NCBI RefSeq assembly: GCF_000376845.1
Contig: NZ_AQXY01000029.1
Span: 1-64,000 of the forward strand
Reading direction: 5' to 3'
Source of the DNA: Thioalkalivibrio sp. ALE14
GTDB lineage: Bacteria; Pseudomonadota; Gammaproteobacteria; Ectothiorhodospirales; Ectothiorhodospiraceae
Length of the DNA: 64,000 nt
This document shows, piece by piece, positions 45,252 to 58,399 of the stretch (position 1 is the first letter of the stretch; each line of letters opens with the position of its first letter). The position numbers and the translations under genes are program-made. A model generated the notes under the pieces. That model searched no databases and was not told the origin of the DNA. It was given only the letters and a program-made list of their open reading frames with translations.

Positions 45252-47393
45252 ATGACCGAACGCGACGCGCCGATTGACCCGCAGTCCGTCCGCATCCTCG
45301 TCGCCGATGACGATCCCGGCCTGCTCGAGAGCCTGCGCGGCCTGCTGAGCCTGGAAGGCTATCCGGTACGGACCGCGGCGGGCGGCGGGGCCGCCATCGA
45401 GGCCCTGCGTGAAAAGCGCTACGACCTGCTGCTGCTCGATCTCGCCATGCCGGAGCTCGATGGCCTCGACGTCCTGCGTTTCATGCAGGCCGCAGGGCTC
45501 GAGACCCTGACCGTGGTCGTCAGCGGCAACAGCACGGTGGAGGACGTCGCCGGCGCCCTGCGCGAGGGCGCACACGACTACCTGAAAAAACCCTATGAAC
45601 CGGCCGAGTTGCTGGCAACCGTGCGCAACGCACTGCAGCACAAGGCCCTGGAGGATGCCAACCGGGCGATGCGCGCCCGCCTGGAGAAATCCGAACGCCT
45701 GCACCGCGTAATCGTGAACAATTCGCCGGACATCGTGTTCGTGCTGGATGCCGCGCATCGCTTCCGCTTCGTGAACTCCCGCGTGCACGAACTGCTCGGC
45801 TATTCGCGCCAGGACCTGCTGGAAACATCCATCCTCGATCTGGTCGAGCCCGAGGACCGCGACAAGGCCGAGTACTTTTTCGAGCAGGCAACCAGCCGTC
45901 AGCCCCATATCCGCTCCGTGGAGCTCGCGCTGAAGCCGGCCCGCCTGTCACACACCCGGCATTTCTTCGAGGTCGCGGTCTGGCCCACCGGAGCCGACGA
46001 CGAGAATGCCGATGGTGGTCATGAACCGCTGACCTACGGGACCGCCCGCGACATCACGGAGCGCAAGGAGTCCGAGGCCTTTATCAACTTCCAGGCCTAT
46101 CACGACCTGCTCACCCGCCTGCCCAACCGTGCCCTGTTCCGCGATCGCGTGGATGTCGCGATCTCCCACGCCCACCGCGCCGACAGCCAGCTTGCGGTGC
46201 TGTTCATCGACCTCAACCGCTTCAAGGTGATCAACGACTCCCTCGGACACACGGTCGGCGACCGCCTCCTTCAGGGTGTCGCACAACGCCTGCAGTCCTG
46301 TATCCGCAAGGGAGATACGCTGTCCCGCTTCGGCGGTGACGAGTTCACCCTGCTGATCCCGGGACTGGCCACCAGCGATGCCGCCATCCAGGTCGCCGAC
46401 AAGATCCTCGAAAGCCTGGAGGCCCCGTTCGAGATCGGCGACCACGAGCTGTTCGTCGGGGCCAGCATCGGCATCGCGATCTATCCGGATGCCGGCGACA
46501 ACCTCGAGGCCCTGATCAAGAACGCCGACATCGCCATGTACCGGGAAAAGAGCACCGGCAAGACCGGGGTGCGGGTCTACAGCCCGGATATGGGGGGTCA
46601 CCCCCCGCGGCGGCTGCAACTGGAACAGGACATGCGCCGCGCCCTGGAGCGCGACGAGTTCCACGTCCTCTACCAGCCCCAGGTGGATACCGAAACCGGC
46701 CACATGGTGGGCGTCGAGGCGCTGATCCGCTGGGACCACCCGCAACTGGGGCTACTGGGGCCGGCCGAGTTCATCCCGGTCGCGGAGGACACCCGCCTGA
46801 TCGTGGATCTCGACCGTCTGACCCTGCGCACCGCCATCCGCGAAGTCCAGCACCACATGCACGAGGGCTATCCGGAACTGCGCCTGGCGGTCAACCTCTC
46901 CCCCGTACTGGTGGAGCGCGACGACTTCGTCGAGGACTTCCTCGGCATTCTCGGCGAGGCGGGTTTTCCGCCCGATCTGCTGGAGGTGGAGATCACCGAG
47001 AACCTGCTGATGAGTGACACCCCGGACACGGTGCACAAACTGAATCGGCTGGGGGCCGCCGGTGTCCAGATCGCGGTGGATGACTTCGGTACCGGCTACT
47101 CTTCACTCAGCTATCTGCAAAAGCTGCCCATCCATACCCTCAAGATCGATCGCAGCTTTACCCAGACGATCTGCCGCGAGGACGAGGCGTGCATCGTCAA
47201 CGCGATCATCTCCATGGCCCGTGGCCTGAACATGAACATTGTCGCCGAGGGCGTGGAGACCGACGCCCACCGCAATTACCTGCGCAAGCTGGAGTGCCCG
47301 ACGATGCAGGGCTTCCTGTTCGGTCAGCCTGCTCCGCTGCACCGCCTGCTGGAAAACGAGGCGCTCGCACCCCATTCGGCCGCCTGCCAGTAA
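45252..47393 (+). CDS. Response regulator: receiver-PAS-GGDEF-EAL
   Basis: A 713-residue c-di-GMP enzyme. The receiver domain (10-130) has D63 as phosphoacceptor. A PAS domain spans about 150-285. The GGDEF domain has the intact motif at 361-365 and an RxxD inhibitory site five residues before it (RKGD). The EAL domain starts with E489-A-L and keeps DDFGTGYSSL and AEGVET. Both synthesis and breakdown of c-di-GMP are therefore possible by motif. The partner kinase is directly upstream. An M-element lies 25 bp after the stop. Confidence 0.93.
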   Translation: MTERDAPIDPQSVRILVADDDPGLLESLRGLLSLEGYPVRTAAGGGAAIEALREKRYDLLLLDLAMPELDGLDVLRFMQAAGLETLTVVVSGNSTVEDVAGALREGAHDYLKKPYEPAELLATVRNALQHKALEDANRAMRARLEKSERLHRVIVNNSPDIVFVLDAAHRFRFVNSRVHELLGYSRQDLLETSILDLVEPEDRDKAEYFFEQATSRQPHIRSVELALKPARLSHTRHFFEVAVWPTGADDENADGGHEPLTYGTARDITERKESEAFINFQAYHDLLTRLPNRALFRDRVDVAISHAHRADSQLAVLFIDLNRFKVINDSLGHTVGDRLLQGVAQRLQSCIRKGDTLSRFGGDEFTLLIPGLATSDAAIQVADKILESLEAPFEIGDHELFVGASIGIAIYPDAGDNLEALIKNADIAMYREKSTGKTGVRVYSPDMGGHPPRRLQLEQDMRRALERDEFHVLYQPQVDTETGHMVGVEALIRWDHPQLGLLGPAEFIPVAEDTRLIVDLDRLTLRTAIREVQHHMHEGYPELRLAVNLSPVLVERDDFVEDFLGILGEAGFPPDLLEVEITENLLMSDTPDTVHKLNRLGAAGVQIAVDDFGTGYSSLSYLQKLPIHTLKIDRSFTQTICREDEACIVNAIISMARGLNMNIVAEGVETDAHRNYLRKLECPTMQGFLFGQPAPLHRLLENEALAPHSAACQ

Positions 47394-47417
47394 GCCGCGC
47401 CGAAGCCCGGGGAAGCC

Positions 47418-47700
47418 GGGAAACACTGATCAATGTACGCTCTCGCGCTCGAGTCGCTTTTGCGTGCGAACAAGGCGCGGTGACCGCCGTGCAGTCATTC
47501 TGCACAAGGGAGCCGCAACGCCGTGCGCGCGCAAAAGCGGACGAGCCCCTGCTTTCAATAGCTCGTGGGGTTGGTACCCCTGGTTCCCCGATCCTGCGTT
47601 GCACCCCTTGCCGGTAGAACCACTACCGGCAAGGGGCCGCGCCTTGTCTCGGAAAACCTGGGGTACCAACGCGAGTGTGTACATTGATCAGTGTTTCCTT
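47418..47700. repeat. M-element copy 4
   Basis: 283 bp from GGGAAACACTGATCAATGTA to GATCAGTGTTTCCTT, same orientation as copies 2 and 3. It stands between the GGDEF-EAL gene and the DUF1249 gene, which converge on it. Its right end supplies the TAA stop of the DUF1249 gene. Confidence 0.87.
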
Positions 47701-48181
47701 AGTCGAGTGCGACCACCTGCGACTCCGCATCCGCCAGGAAGCGGTGCCCCTGGCGCAGGCAGTAGCGCAGCCACTTGTACAGGAAGCGATTGTGGCGCCA
47801 ACGACAGACCAGGCCCGGATGCCCGATCAGGATCTCCGGCTCGGCGCTGACGCCAATGGTGCGGCAGTGCAGCTCCAGCACCTCGGCCTGACGCGCGTCG
47901 TGGAACAGGCGCACGCGCATGTCCGGCTGTTCACGGTGCTCGCCGTGGTGATCGAAGCGGTAGGTCAGATGCAGCGTCGTGGTGTAGCGGGTGCGCTCCA
48001 GCACCTCCAGGTGCAGGTCCAGGGCACCGTCGACCCGCGAGACGGATCGCGGCGGCTGCCGCTCCAGATCGGGGCACAAACGGCGCAACGCGAGGTAGTT
48101 CTCCTCGTACATCTCCATCAGCGCCGCGAAGCTCTCGGGCCTAGGTTCCAGATGGGACGGGGTCTGACGCTCCAGCAACAT
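47699..48181 (-). CDS. DUF1249 family protein (YqiB-like)
   Basis: A 160-residue protein with the family blocks YEENYLALRRLCPDL, VLERTRYTTTLHLTYRF, DMRVRLFHDARQAEVLELH and NRFLYKWLRYCLRQGHRF. Function unknown; E. coli YqiB is the reference. Starts at 48181, 48205 and 48229 are possible; the first keeps closest to the family N-terminus. The stop codon is formed from the end of M-element copy 4, so the last residues may differ from the original protein. Confidence 0.87.
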   Translation of the reverse strand: MLLERQTPSHLEPRPESFAALMEMYEENYLALRRLCPDLERQPPRSVSRVDGALDLHLEVLERTRYTTTLHLTYRFDHHGEHREQPDMRVRLFHDARQAEVLELHCRTIGVSAEPEILIGHPGLVCRWRHNRFLYKWLRYCLRQGHRFLADAESQVVALD

Positions 48182-48195
48182 GCCGGGCAGTCTAA

Positions 48196-49947
<1,752 letters not shown>

Positions 49948-49957
49948 GGCGGGCCGG

Positions 49958-51331
49958 ATGGACATCACCGCCACCGCGCAGCGCTGGAGCCACGGCTATG
50001 CGTTCTTCCTGGCGGCGACGGCCTCGGCGGTGGGCCTGGGCAACGTCTGGAAGTTCCCCTACATCCTCGGCCAGAACGGCGGCGGTGCGTTTCTGCTGGT
50101 CTATCTCGGCTGCATCATCCTGATCGGTATCCCGATCATGATGGCCGAGGTCATGATCGGGCGCCGCGGCCGCCGTTCCCCTGGCTACGCTGCCCGGGAG
50201 GTGGCCCGCGAAAGCGGCGCCCACGACATCTGGCAGCTGGTCGGCTGGCTGGGCCTGTTGGCCGCCTTCATGATCATGAGCTTCTACGTGGTGATCACCG
50301 GCTGGGCCTTCTCCTACGTCCACAAAGCGGCCACCGGGGCCTTTGCCGGCGCGGACGGTGGCCAGGTCGCAGGGGTCTTCGCTGCAATGACCGCCTCCCC
50401 TGCCGAGATGCTCGCCTGGAGCACCCTCGCGGTCACCCTGGCCTTCGCCATCGTCGCCCTGGGGCTGCGCCAGGGCCTGGAACGCGGCCTGCACGTGCTG
50501 ATGCCGGTGCTGCTGGGCCTGCTGCTGACTGTCCTGGCGAGCGCCTGGTGGATCGGGGAACCGCGCCAGGCACTGGACTTCCTGCTGCGCCCGGACTTCT
50601 CCGCCCTGACCGCGCACGGCATGCTGATCGCGGTCGGGCACGCGTTTTTCACCATGACCCTGGCCGCCGGCGTACTGATGATGTTTGGTGCCTACCTGCC
50701 CCGGGAGACCTCCATCGCCCGTACCGCCATCGGGGTGGCGCTGGCGGATACCGCCGTCGCGCTGATTGCAGGGATGGCGATCTTTCCAATTGTGTTCGGC
50801 TTCGGGCTGGACCCGGCCGAGGGCCCCGGCCTGATGTTCCAGACCGTGCCGCTGGCGCTGGCCGCGGTGCCGGCAGGGGTCGTGCTGACCACGCTGTTCT
50901 TCGCGACCCTGAGCCTGGCCGCATTCAGCACCATGATCACCAACGCCCGCGCCTTCGTGCACCTGTTTCACGAACGCCTGCACGCCTCGCGCATCCGCGC
51001 CGCCCTGGCCTGTGGTGGCGCAGTCTGGCTTCTCAGCCTGGCCAGCGTGTTCTCGTTCAGCGGTGCGGCCTGGGCGCGCCTGGACATCACCGTGCTCGGC
51101 CGCGATCTACCGACGCTGTACCACGCCATCGAACACATCGCGATCAATCTGCTGTTGCCGGTGGGCGGGCTGCTGATCGCGGTGTTTGCCGGCTGGGTGG
51201 TAAAGGATCGCGTGAGTCGCGAGGAGATCGGCCTGCCGCCCGTTGCCTTCGCGATCTGGCGCTTCGTGTTGCGCTATGTCGCGCCGATCGGCCTGGGCCT
51301 GCTGCTGCTGAACCTAGCCGGGGTGTTGTAG
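49958..51331 (+). CDS. Sodium-dependent transporter, NSS/SNF family
   Basis: A 457-residue membrane protein with about 11-12 helices. The first helix has ATASAVGLGNVWKFPYILGQNGGGAFLLVY, the NSS sodium/substrate signature. Later GHAFFTMTLAAGVLMMFGAY and TLSLAAFSTMITNARAF match helices 6-8. Substrate probably an amino acid or related solute; not assignable. Likely cotranscribed with pgm. Confidence 0.9.
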   Translation: MDITATAQRWSHGYAFFLAATASAVGLGNVWKFPYILGQNGGGAFLLVYLGCIILIGIPIMMAEVMIGRRGRRSPGYAAREVARESGAHDIWQLVGWLGLLAAFMIMSFYVVITGWAFSYVHKAATGAFAGADGGQVAGVFAAMTASPAEMLAWSTLAVTLAFAIVALGLRQGLERGLHVLMPVLLGLLLTVLASAWWIGEPRQALDFLLRPDFSALTAHGMLIAVGHAFFTMTLAAGVLMMFGAYLPRETSIARTAIGVALADTAVALIAGMAIFPIVFGFGLDPAEGPGLMFQTVPLALAAVPAGVVLTTLFFATLSLAAFSTMITNARAFVHLFHERLHASRIRAALACGGAVWLLSLASVFSFSGAAWARLDITVLGRDLPTLYHAIEHIAINLLLPVGGLLIAVFAGWVVKDRVSREEIGLPPVAFAIWRFVLRYVAPIGLGLLLLNLAGVL

Positions 51332-51335
51332 GCGT

Positions 51336-52511
51336 TTACAGGGCCGCCCGCAGGCGCTCTACCGCCTCGCACAGCCGGGCCTCGGACTGGGTATAGGCGA
51401 TGCGCAGGTACTCCCGTCCCCGGCTGGGACTGAAATCAGTACCCGGCGTCAGGGCCACGCCGGCCTGGTCGAGAATCCGTGCGCAAAGCGCCTCGGAATC
51501 CGGGCCGTGGGCCGTACAGTCGGCATAGATGTAGAACGCCCCCTCGGGACGCGCCTGGACCTTGAGCCCGAGCCCCGGCAGCGCCTCCAGGAGCACGTCC
51601 CGGCGCCGCTGCAGTTCGCGCACCTGCGTCTGCAGCAAGGCCTCGGTCTCGGGTGTGAACGCCTCCAGGGCCGCCGTCTGGGCCATCGTGGCCGGGGCCA
51701 CGAACAGGTTCTGTGCAAGGCGCCGCACCGGATCCACCCAGGACTCGGGCACGACCATCCAGCCCAGGCGCCAGCCGGTCATCGCGAAGTACTTGGAGAA
51801 CGAGTTGATGACCACCACATCCGGGAACCCGGCGGCGGCACTGGGCTCGGAGCCGTCAAACACGATCTGGGCGTAGATCTCGTCCATGATGACCAGTCCG
51901 CCGCGCTCGCGCACCACCTCGACGATCGCGGCCAGGCGTTCGCGCGACAGGCAGGTACCGGTCGGGTTCGCCGGGGAACCCAGCAGCACCGCGCGGGTGT
52001 TGGCACCCCAGACCGCGGCGACGGACTCGGCGGTCGGCTGAAAGCCGTGTTCCGCCTGCACCGGCAGGCCCACCGGGATGGCGCCACGGGCGGCGACGAA
52101 CTGCCGGTTGCAGGCATAGCCCGGGTCCGGCAGCAGGACCTCCTCGCCCGGGTTCACACCGGCCGCGAGCGCCAGCAGGATCGCGGCCGAGGCGCCGGCA
52201 GTAATCACGATGCGCTCCGGATCGATTTCGGCGTCATGACGCCAGCGGTAGTCGGCAGCCAGTGCCTCGCGCAGGGCGCGGGTCCCGTGCGCGGGGGTGT
52301 AGCGGGTATCCCCGGCGGCCAGGGCCGCGCGGCCGGCCGCGATCACCGGAGGCGGCGTCGGGAAATCGGGCTCCCCGACCTCGAGGTGGATGATGTCACG
52401 GCCGTCGCGCTCCGCCGCCAGGGCTCGCGCCAGGATGTCCATCACACGGAACGGCTCGACCACCTGCGCGAACGCCGACAGGTCCGGGTTGAGAGGATCC
52501 CCCGGGGTCAT
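51336..52511 (-). CDS. PLP-dependent aminotransferase, class I/II
   Basis: A 391-residue fold-type I aminotransferase with the PLP lysine in SFSKYFAMTGWRLGW, SPANPTGTCLSRE, and DEIYAQIVFDG. The specific substrate is uncertain; aspartate/alanine-type enzymes are closest by feel. The stop codon is 4 bp from the transporter's stop (convergent), and der lies 4 bp upstream, so it is probably cotranscribed with the der cluster. Confidence 0.88.
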   Translation of the reverse strand: MTPGDPLNPDLSAFAQVVEPFRVMDILARALAAERDGRDIIHLEVGEPDFPTPPPVIAAGRAALAAGDTRYTPAHGTRALREALAADYRWRHDAEIDPERIVITAGASAAILLALAAGVNPGEEVLLPDPGYACNRQFVAARGAIPVGLPVQAEHGFQPTAESVAAVWGANTRAVLLGSPANPTGTCLSRERLAAIVEVVRERGGLVIMDEIYAQIVFDGSEPSAAAGFPDVVVINSFSKYFAMTGWRLGWMVVPESWVDPVRRLAQNLFVAPATMAQTAALEAFTPETEALLQTQVRELQRRRDVLLEALPGLGLKVQARPEGAFYIYADCTAHGPDSEALCARILDQAGVALTPGTDFSPSRGREYLRIAYTQSEARLCEAVERLRAAL

Positions 52512-52515
52512 CCGA

Positions 52516-53976
52516 TCAGCGGCGTACGTGCCGCATCAGGCGCTTGCGCTTTTGCTGCTGGCGCGGGGTCAGCTTGTTGCGGCGCCCGGCGAAGGGGTTG
52601 CGTCCGGAGCGGAATTCCAGCCGCAACGGCGTGCCGACCAGCTCCAGATGCTTGCGGAAGAAGTTCTCCAGGTAGCGCTTGTAGCTTCCCGGCAGGGAAT
52701 CGGTCTGGTTGCCGTGGACCACGATGACCGGCGGGTTCTGACCGCCCTGGTGGGCGTAGCGCAGCTTGATGCGGCGGCCGCTGACCATCGGCGGGGCGTG
52801 CTCGGCCACCGCGGCCTCCAGCAGTCGGGTGAGCTCCGGCGTGGACACCTTGCGCAAGGCACTCGCGTAGGCCTCGCGCACGTCATCCAGCAGGTGCCCG
52901 ACGTTGGTGCCGTGCAGCGCCGAGATCAGGCGCATGCGGGCGAAGTCGACAAAGCCCAGGCGCCGGTCCAGTTCGTCGCGGATGCGTTCGCGCGCGTGGT
53001 CCTCCATGCCGTCCCACTTGTTCACGGCCAGCACCAGCGCCCGGCCGGCCTCGATCACCATGCCCAGCAGGTGCGAATCCTGATCCGACAGCCCGGACTG
53101 GGCATCGACCACCAGGATCACCACGTGGGCGGCCTCGATAGCCTGCAGGGTCTTGATGACACTGAATTTCTCGATGACCTCGTGCACCCGCGCGCGGCGG
53201 CGCACACCGGCGGTATCGATCAGGGTGTAGTCCTGACCGTCGCGCTCGAAGGGCACGAAGATGCTGTCGCGGGTGGTGCCGGCGATGTCGGTGGCCACCA
53301 CGCGCTCGTCGCCCAGGATGCGGTTGACCAGGGTCGACTTGCCCACGTTGGGCCGCCCGACGATGGCCACGCGAATCCCCGGCCAGTCATCCAGGGCGGC
53401 CTGTTGCGAGGCCTCGTCGAGGCCGTCGCTGGACGCCTCTTCACCGTGCTCCTCGTCTGCGGCAGCCGTCGCCGCCCGGCGGGCCGCCGCCACGTCCCGG
53501 CGTACGCTCTGCATCAGCCCCTGGACGCCGCGGCCGTGGGCAGCCGCGATGGACGTGATCGTCCCGAGGCCCAGGGCGTAGAACTCGGCACTGACGGAGT
53601 CGGCATCCAGGCCGTCGGTCTTATTCACCACCACGCGAGCCTTCACGCCGGCCTCGCGCAGCTGATCGGCAATCGCCTGATCCTGCGGCGTCAGGCCGTC
53701 CCGGGCATCCACCATGAACAGCACGTGATCGGCCTCGGCCACCGCGCGCCGGGTCTGTTCGGCCATCGCGCGATCCATCTCCGCGCCCTCGCCGGAGAGC
53801 CCGCCGGTGTCCACCACCAGGTAGGGAAAGTCGCCGACCTTGCCGATCCCGTACTGGCGATCACGCGTCAGCCCGGCGACGTCGGCCACCAGGGCATCGC
53901 GCGAGCGCGTGAGCTGATTGAACAGGGTGGACTTGCCGACGTTCGGCCGCCCGACCAGGGCGATAACCGGGATCAT
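52516..53976 (-). CDS. der: Ribosome biogenesis GTPase Der (EngA)
   Basis: A 486-residue GTPase with two tandem G domains: GRPNVGKS at 9-16 and again near 210, with DTGG and DTAGV switch motifs and NKTD / NKWD specificity motifs. A C-terminal KH-like domain ends in a basic tail ([15 protein letters not shown]). Der is essential for 50S subunit maturation. An acidic, alanine-rich linker joins the G domains. It lies downstream of bamB, as in E. coli. Confidence 0.97.
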   Translation of the reverse strand: MIPVIALVGRPNVGKSTLFNQLTRSRDALVADVAGLTRDRQYGIGKVGDFPYLVVDTGGLSGEGAEMDRAMAEQTRRAVAEADHVLFMVDARDGLTPQDQAIADQLREAGVKARVVVNKTDGLDADSVSAEFYALGLGTITSIAAAHGRGVQGLMQSVRRDVAAARRAATAAADEEHGEEASSDGLDEASQQAALDDWPGIRVAIVGRPNVGKSTLVNRILGDERVVATDIAGTTRDSIFVPFERDGQDYTLIDTAGVRRRARVHEVIEKFSVIKTLQAIEAAHVVILVVDAQSGLSDQDSHLLGMVIEAGRALVLAVNKWDGMEDHARERIRDELDRRLGFVDFARMRLISALHGTNVGHLLDDVREAYASALRKVSTPELTRLLEAAVAEHAPPMVSGRRIKLRYAHQGGQNPPVIVVHGNQTDSLPGSYKRYLENFFRKHLELVGTPLRLEFRSGRNPFAGRRNKLTPRQQQKRKRLMRHVRR

Positions 53977-54025
53977 CGGTGGCCCAGCCCTTTGCCTTGC
54001 GCCCGGCGGACCGGCATCACGTGGT

Positions 54026-55228
54026 TCACTCGTCGCCCCGGATCGAGGGGTTAACCGCGCTCAGCTGGCCGTTGTCGGTCACGACATAGAGCGTCCCGTT
54101 GACCAGGGTCGGACGTGTCACCACGGATCCGGAGCTGGCGCGCAGGCGCGCCACGATGCGTCCGTCCTCGAGGTCGATCCAGTGGAGGTAGCCCTCGTAG
54201 TCGCCGACGATCGCGTGCGGCCCGACCACCACTGGCGCGGTCACGCCACGCAGGCGCAGGCCGTCCATCTGCCACAGGTCGCCGCCGCTGCGCGGCTGCA
54301 GGCCCCAGACGTGACTCTCGGCATCGGTGACGACCAGCACGTCGGAATCGGTATCCACGTCCGCGCCCTGGTAGGACGAGAAATCGCGCGCCCAGAAGAT
54401 CTCCCCGGAATTCAGGTCGAGTGCGGCCAGACGCCCCTGATAGGTCGCGGCGATCGCCGCCCCGCGATACAGCGGGATGTGGCCGTCCACATCCACCATG
54501 CGCTCGACCTCGGTACGGCCACTGGGCACCCCAAGGGTGGTCTCCCACAGCACGTTCCCGCGGTTGAGCCCCAGCATGAGCAGGCGACCGTTGTCGAACC
54601 CGGCGAGCACCCGCCCGGCAGTGATCTGCGGGCGCTGGGCGCCGCGCAGACTCAGCGAGGGGGTCGTACGCAGCGCGGTCCACTGGGTCGCGCCGGAGGC
54701 GGCGTCCAGCGCGTGGATGCGCCCGTCGTTGGTCCGCACGACCACCAGTCCGCCGGCAACATCCGAGACCGCCAGCACCTCGCTGGAGAGCGCGGCGCGC
54801 CAGCGTTCGCCGCCCCCTTCCAGATCCACGCCGATGGCATAGCCATCCAGCGTACCGACCACCGCGAGGTCTTCGCCGACACCGACGCCCGCGGAGACAC
54901 GGGCATCATCGAGACGCACCTGCCAGCGCTGGCTGCCGCCGTCGGGGCTGAGCCCGGAGACACGGCCCGAGGCGTCGGTCATCACCACCAGGTCGTCGGT
55001 GATCCCGGGATAGACCTGCCACAGGAAACGCTCGCCGCCGCTGCCCACGGAGCGCGACCACAGGCGCTCGGGCTGACCCTCCGCCTCGAAGTCCGGAAGC
55101 TCAGCGGGGGGCTCGGTGGTATCGCGCTGCCACAGACCGCAGGCGCTCAGGGACAGGATGAGCGCGCTGGCGATCAGCAGGCGCACGGCCGGACTCGCAA
55201 GGGAAGGCACAGACATCGGGCGACGCAT
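54026..55228 (-). CDS. bamB: Outer-membrane assembly lipoprotein BamB
   Basis: A 400-residue lipoprotein with signal and lipobox (LILSLSAC, Cys30) and an eight-bladed PQQ-type beta-propeller, shown by repeated phrases such as [30 protein letters not shown] and [10 protein letters not shown]. It supports BamA in outer-membrane protein folding. An internal ATG (MSVPSL) could also be the start. It lies 3 bp after yfgM. Confidence 0.95.
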   Translation of the reverse strand: MRRPMSVPSLASPAVRLLIASALILSLSACGLWQRDTTEPPAELPDFEAEGQPERLWSRSVGSGGERFLWQVYPGITDDLVVMTDASGRVSGLSPDGGSQRWQVRLDDARVSAGVGVGEDLAVVGTLDGYAIGVDLEGGGERWRAALSSEVLAVSDVAGGLVVVRTNDGRIHALDAASGATQWTALRTTPSLSLRGAQRPQITAGRVLAGFDNGRLLMLGLNRGNVLWETTLGVPSGRTEVERMVDVDGHIPLYRGAAIAATYQGRLAALDLNSGEIFWARDFSSYQGADVDTDSDVLVVTDAESHVWGLQPRSGGDLWQMDGLRLRGVTAPVVVGPHAIVGDYEGYLHWIDLEDGRIVARLRASSGSVVTRPTLVNGTLYVVTDNGQLSAVNPSIRGDE

Positions 55229-55231
55229 CCT

Positions 55232-55846
55232 CTAGACGGAAAGTTCTTCGTATTTCAGGCGCAGGTATTCGGGGCTGTGCCCGGCATCCAGTGCGGCCTC
55301 GTAGTGTTCGAGCGCCCCCTCGCGATCGCCCCGGGCACGAGCCAGATCCCCCTCCAGCTCGCGCTTCAGGCCGGTAAAGGCGTCACTGCGGATATCCGCG
55401 AGCGTCACCTCGGCATCGTCGAACCGCTCGGCCAGGATCATCTGGCGCGCGAGACGCAGGGTCACGACCTCGCGGTAACCACGATCGGGGGCGGCATCGC
55501 GCGCCGCCTCCAGGGCACTGATTGCCGACTCGGCGTCACCCTGGGAAATGGCCACGTCCGCGCGATAGACCCAGGCGAGGGCGCGATACGGTGTGCCCCG
55601 GCCCTGTTCGATCACCGCATCAGCCAGTTCCAGCGCCCGCTCGGTCTGGCCGGTCTGGCCCGCCACCTGCAGGGCCTGGTACATCTCGGAGGCCGCCTGG
55701 GCGCGGGTTTCCTCCCGATCGCTCCACCAGTTCCAGCCGAACAGGCCGGCGACCCCGAGGACCAGGCCCGCCACGATCGCCATGCCGTTGTCCGCCCACC
55801 ACTGTTTGATGCGTTCGGCTTTTTCTTCGTCGGTGAGATCACTCAT
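55232..55846 (-). CDS. yfgM: YfgM-like SecYEG-associated periplasmic TPR protein
   Basis: A 204-residue protein: cytoplasmic start MSDLTDEEKAERIKQWW, one membrane segment (about 22-42), and periplasmic TPR-like helices (ADVAISQGDAESAISALEAA). YfgM links the Sec translocon to periplasmic chaperones in E. coli. The start at 55846 follows AAGGAACAGC; the longer frame to 55933 lacks family wording. It lies between hisS and bamB, the standard place. Confidence 0.92.
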   Translation of the reverse strand: MSDLTDEEKAERIKQWWADNGMAIVAGLVLGVAGLFGWNWWSDREETRAQAASEMYQALQVAGQTGQTERALELADAVIEQGRGTPYRALAWVYRADVAISQGDAESAISALEAARDAAPDRGYREVVTLRLARQMILAERFDDAEVTLADIRSDAFTGLKRELEGDLARARGDREGALEHYEAALDAGHSPEYLRLKYEELSV

Positions 55847-55883
55847 GCTGTTCCTTGTCCTTGCTTGATCCGCGCCGGCGCGG

Positions 55884-57164
<1,281 letters not shown>

Positions 57165-57208
57165 GGTGTCTTTTCTTGTACGTGATGACCGAGCGGGGCG
57201 ATCCCGCG

Positions 57209-58399
57209 TCAGCCTTCCAGGTCGAAGCGCGCGGTGCGGTCGCTCCGGATATGCGGCTCGATGTCCACCGGCTCGCCATCCAGCATCAGCGAGACACCGG
57301 GGGCGTTGCCGAGGATCACCCGGCCCGGCAGTTCCAGGCGGAGCGTCTCGCGGTCGCCCGAGCTGAGCACGCCGGTCAGAACTACCTCGTCGGCGGCGTC
57401 GCGGATTTCCACCCAGGACGTCTCGCCAAACTCCAGTACCAGCTCGGCGCCCGCACCCGCCGCGGCCGGGTCTGCCTCGGAGGTTTCCGCGGCTGGCGCG
57501 GCGTCGGACGCGGCAACATCGACCGCCGGCGCGGGAGCCTCGACTTCGGCCGTGGCCGGTTCCTCCGGCAGGGCCAGCGGCTCGGTGAGGGATTCGGGCG
57601 TCACGCGGGGCGCCTCCGTCGTCGCCGGGGTCGAATCATCGGCCTCCCGAGCGGCCACCGCGTCCCCCGCCGGATCCGCCTCTTCCGGGCGTGCTTCCGG
57701 CGCCAGTGGCTCCGGTTCGGTACCCGTGGTATCCGTCGCCCCGGAAGGCGCGGCCGATTCGGTTTCCGGCGGTTGGGCGCTGGTCAGTGCAGGAACGACA
57801 TCGCGGGCATCACCCAGGTTAAGCGAGGGCAGTACGGGGGTACCCGTGCGCTCGCTCCACGCGTACACACCCAGCCCCAGCAGGACCACGACCAGCAACA
57901 GGGCCACCCAATAGACCCCGCGCCCCCGGCGCCGCTGACGCGCCCGTGCGGAGGGGGTCGCGACGGCCCGCAACTCGGGGTCCACAAGGCCGTGGCGCTC
58001 GAATGCCTCGATCCAGGGGGTAACATCCACCCCGAGCTCGCGGGCACAGGAGCGCAGGTAACCCCGCACGTAGGCCGGCGGCATGTGGTGAAAGCGATTG
58101 GCTTCAAGATCCTCCAGCGTACCCCGCCCGAGGTGGATCCGGCTGGCCAGCGTCGCCGTATCGACCCCCGCGGCCTCGCGGGCACGGCGCAGACTGGCAC
58201 CGGGCTCGTGATCGCCTTCGGGGGCTTCCGGCCCGGATGTGGCCGGCTGGTCGCGCGTGGTCAGGCCGTGTGCAGCGGAGAACGATGGCTCGGGATCGGG
58301 ATCGCTGCCCTCACTGCGCAGGGGGGCCACGTTGCTGGTCGAATCATCGACGTCCTCGACCCGGCCCAGGTCCGGTTCCTTGTCGTGCGGATTATTCAC
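57209..58399 (-). CDS. rodZ: Cytoskeletal protein RodZ
   Basis: A 396-residue bitopic protein. A cytoplasmic helix-turn-helix domain (about 68-140, [32 protein letters not shown]) binds MreB in relatives. A membrane segment lies near 162-182, followed by a long acid/Ala-rich periplasmic linker and a C-terminal DUF4115 domain ([20 protein letters not shown]). An unusual N-terminal extension of about 65 acidic residues is present. It overlaps pilW by 4 bp. Confidence 0.92.
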   Translation of the reverse strand: MNNPHDKEPDLGRVEDVDDSTSNVAPLRSEGSDPDPEPSFSAAHGLTTRDQPATSGPEAPEGDHEPGASLRRAREAAGVDTATLASRIHLGRGTLEDLEANRFHHMPPAYVRGYLRSCARELGVDVTPWIEAFERHGLVDPELRAVATPSARARQRRRGRGVYWVALLLVVVLLGLGVYAWSERTGTPVLPSLNLGDARDVVPALTSAQPPETESAAPSGATDTTGTEPEPLAPEARPEEADPAGDAVAAREADDSTPATTEAPRVTPESLTEPLALPEEPATAEVEAPAPAVDVAASDAAPAAETSEADPAAAGAGAELVLEFGETSWVEIRDAADEVVLTGVLSSGDRETLRLELPGRVILGNAPGVSLMLDGEPVDIEPHIRSDRTARFDLEG

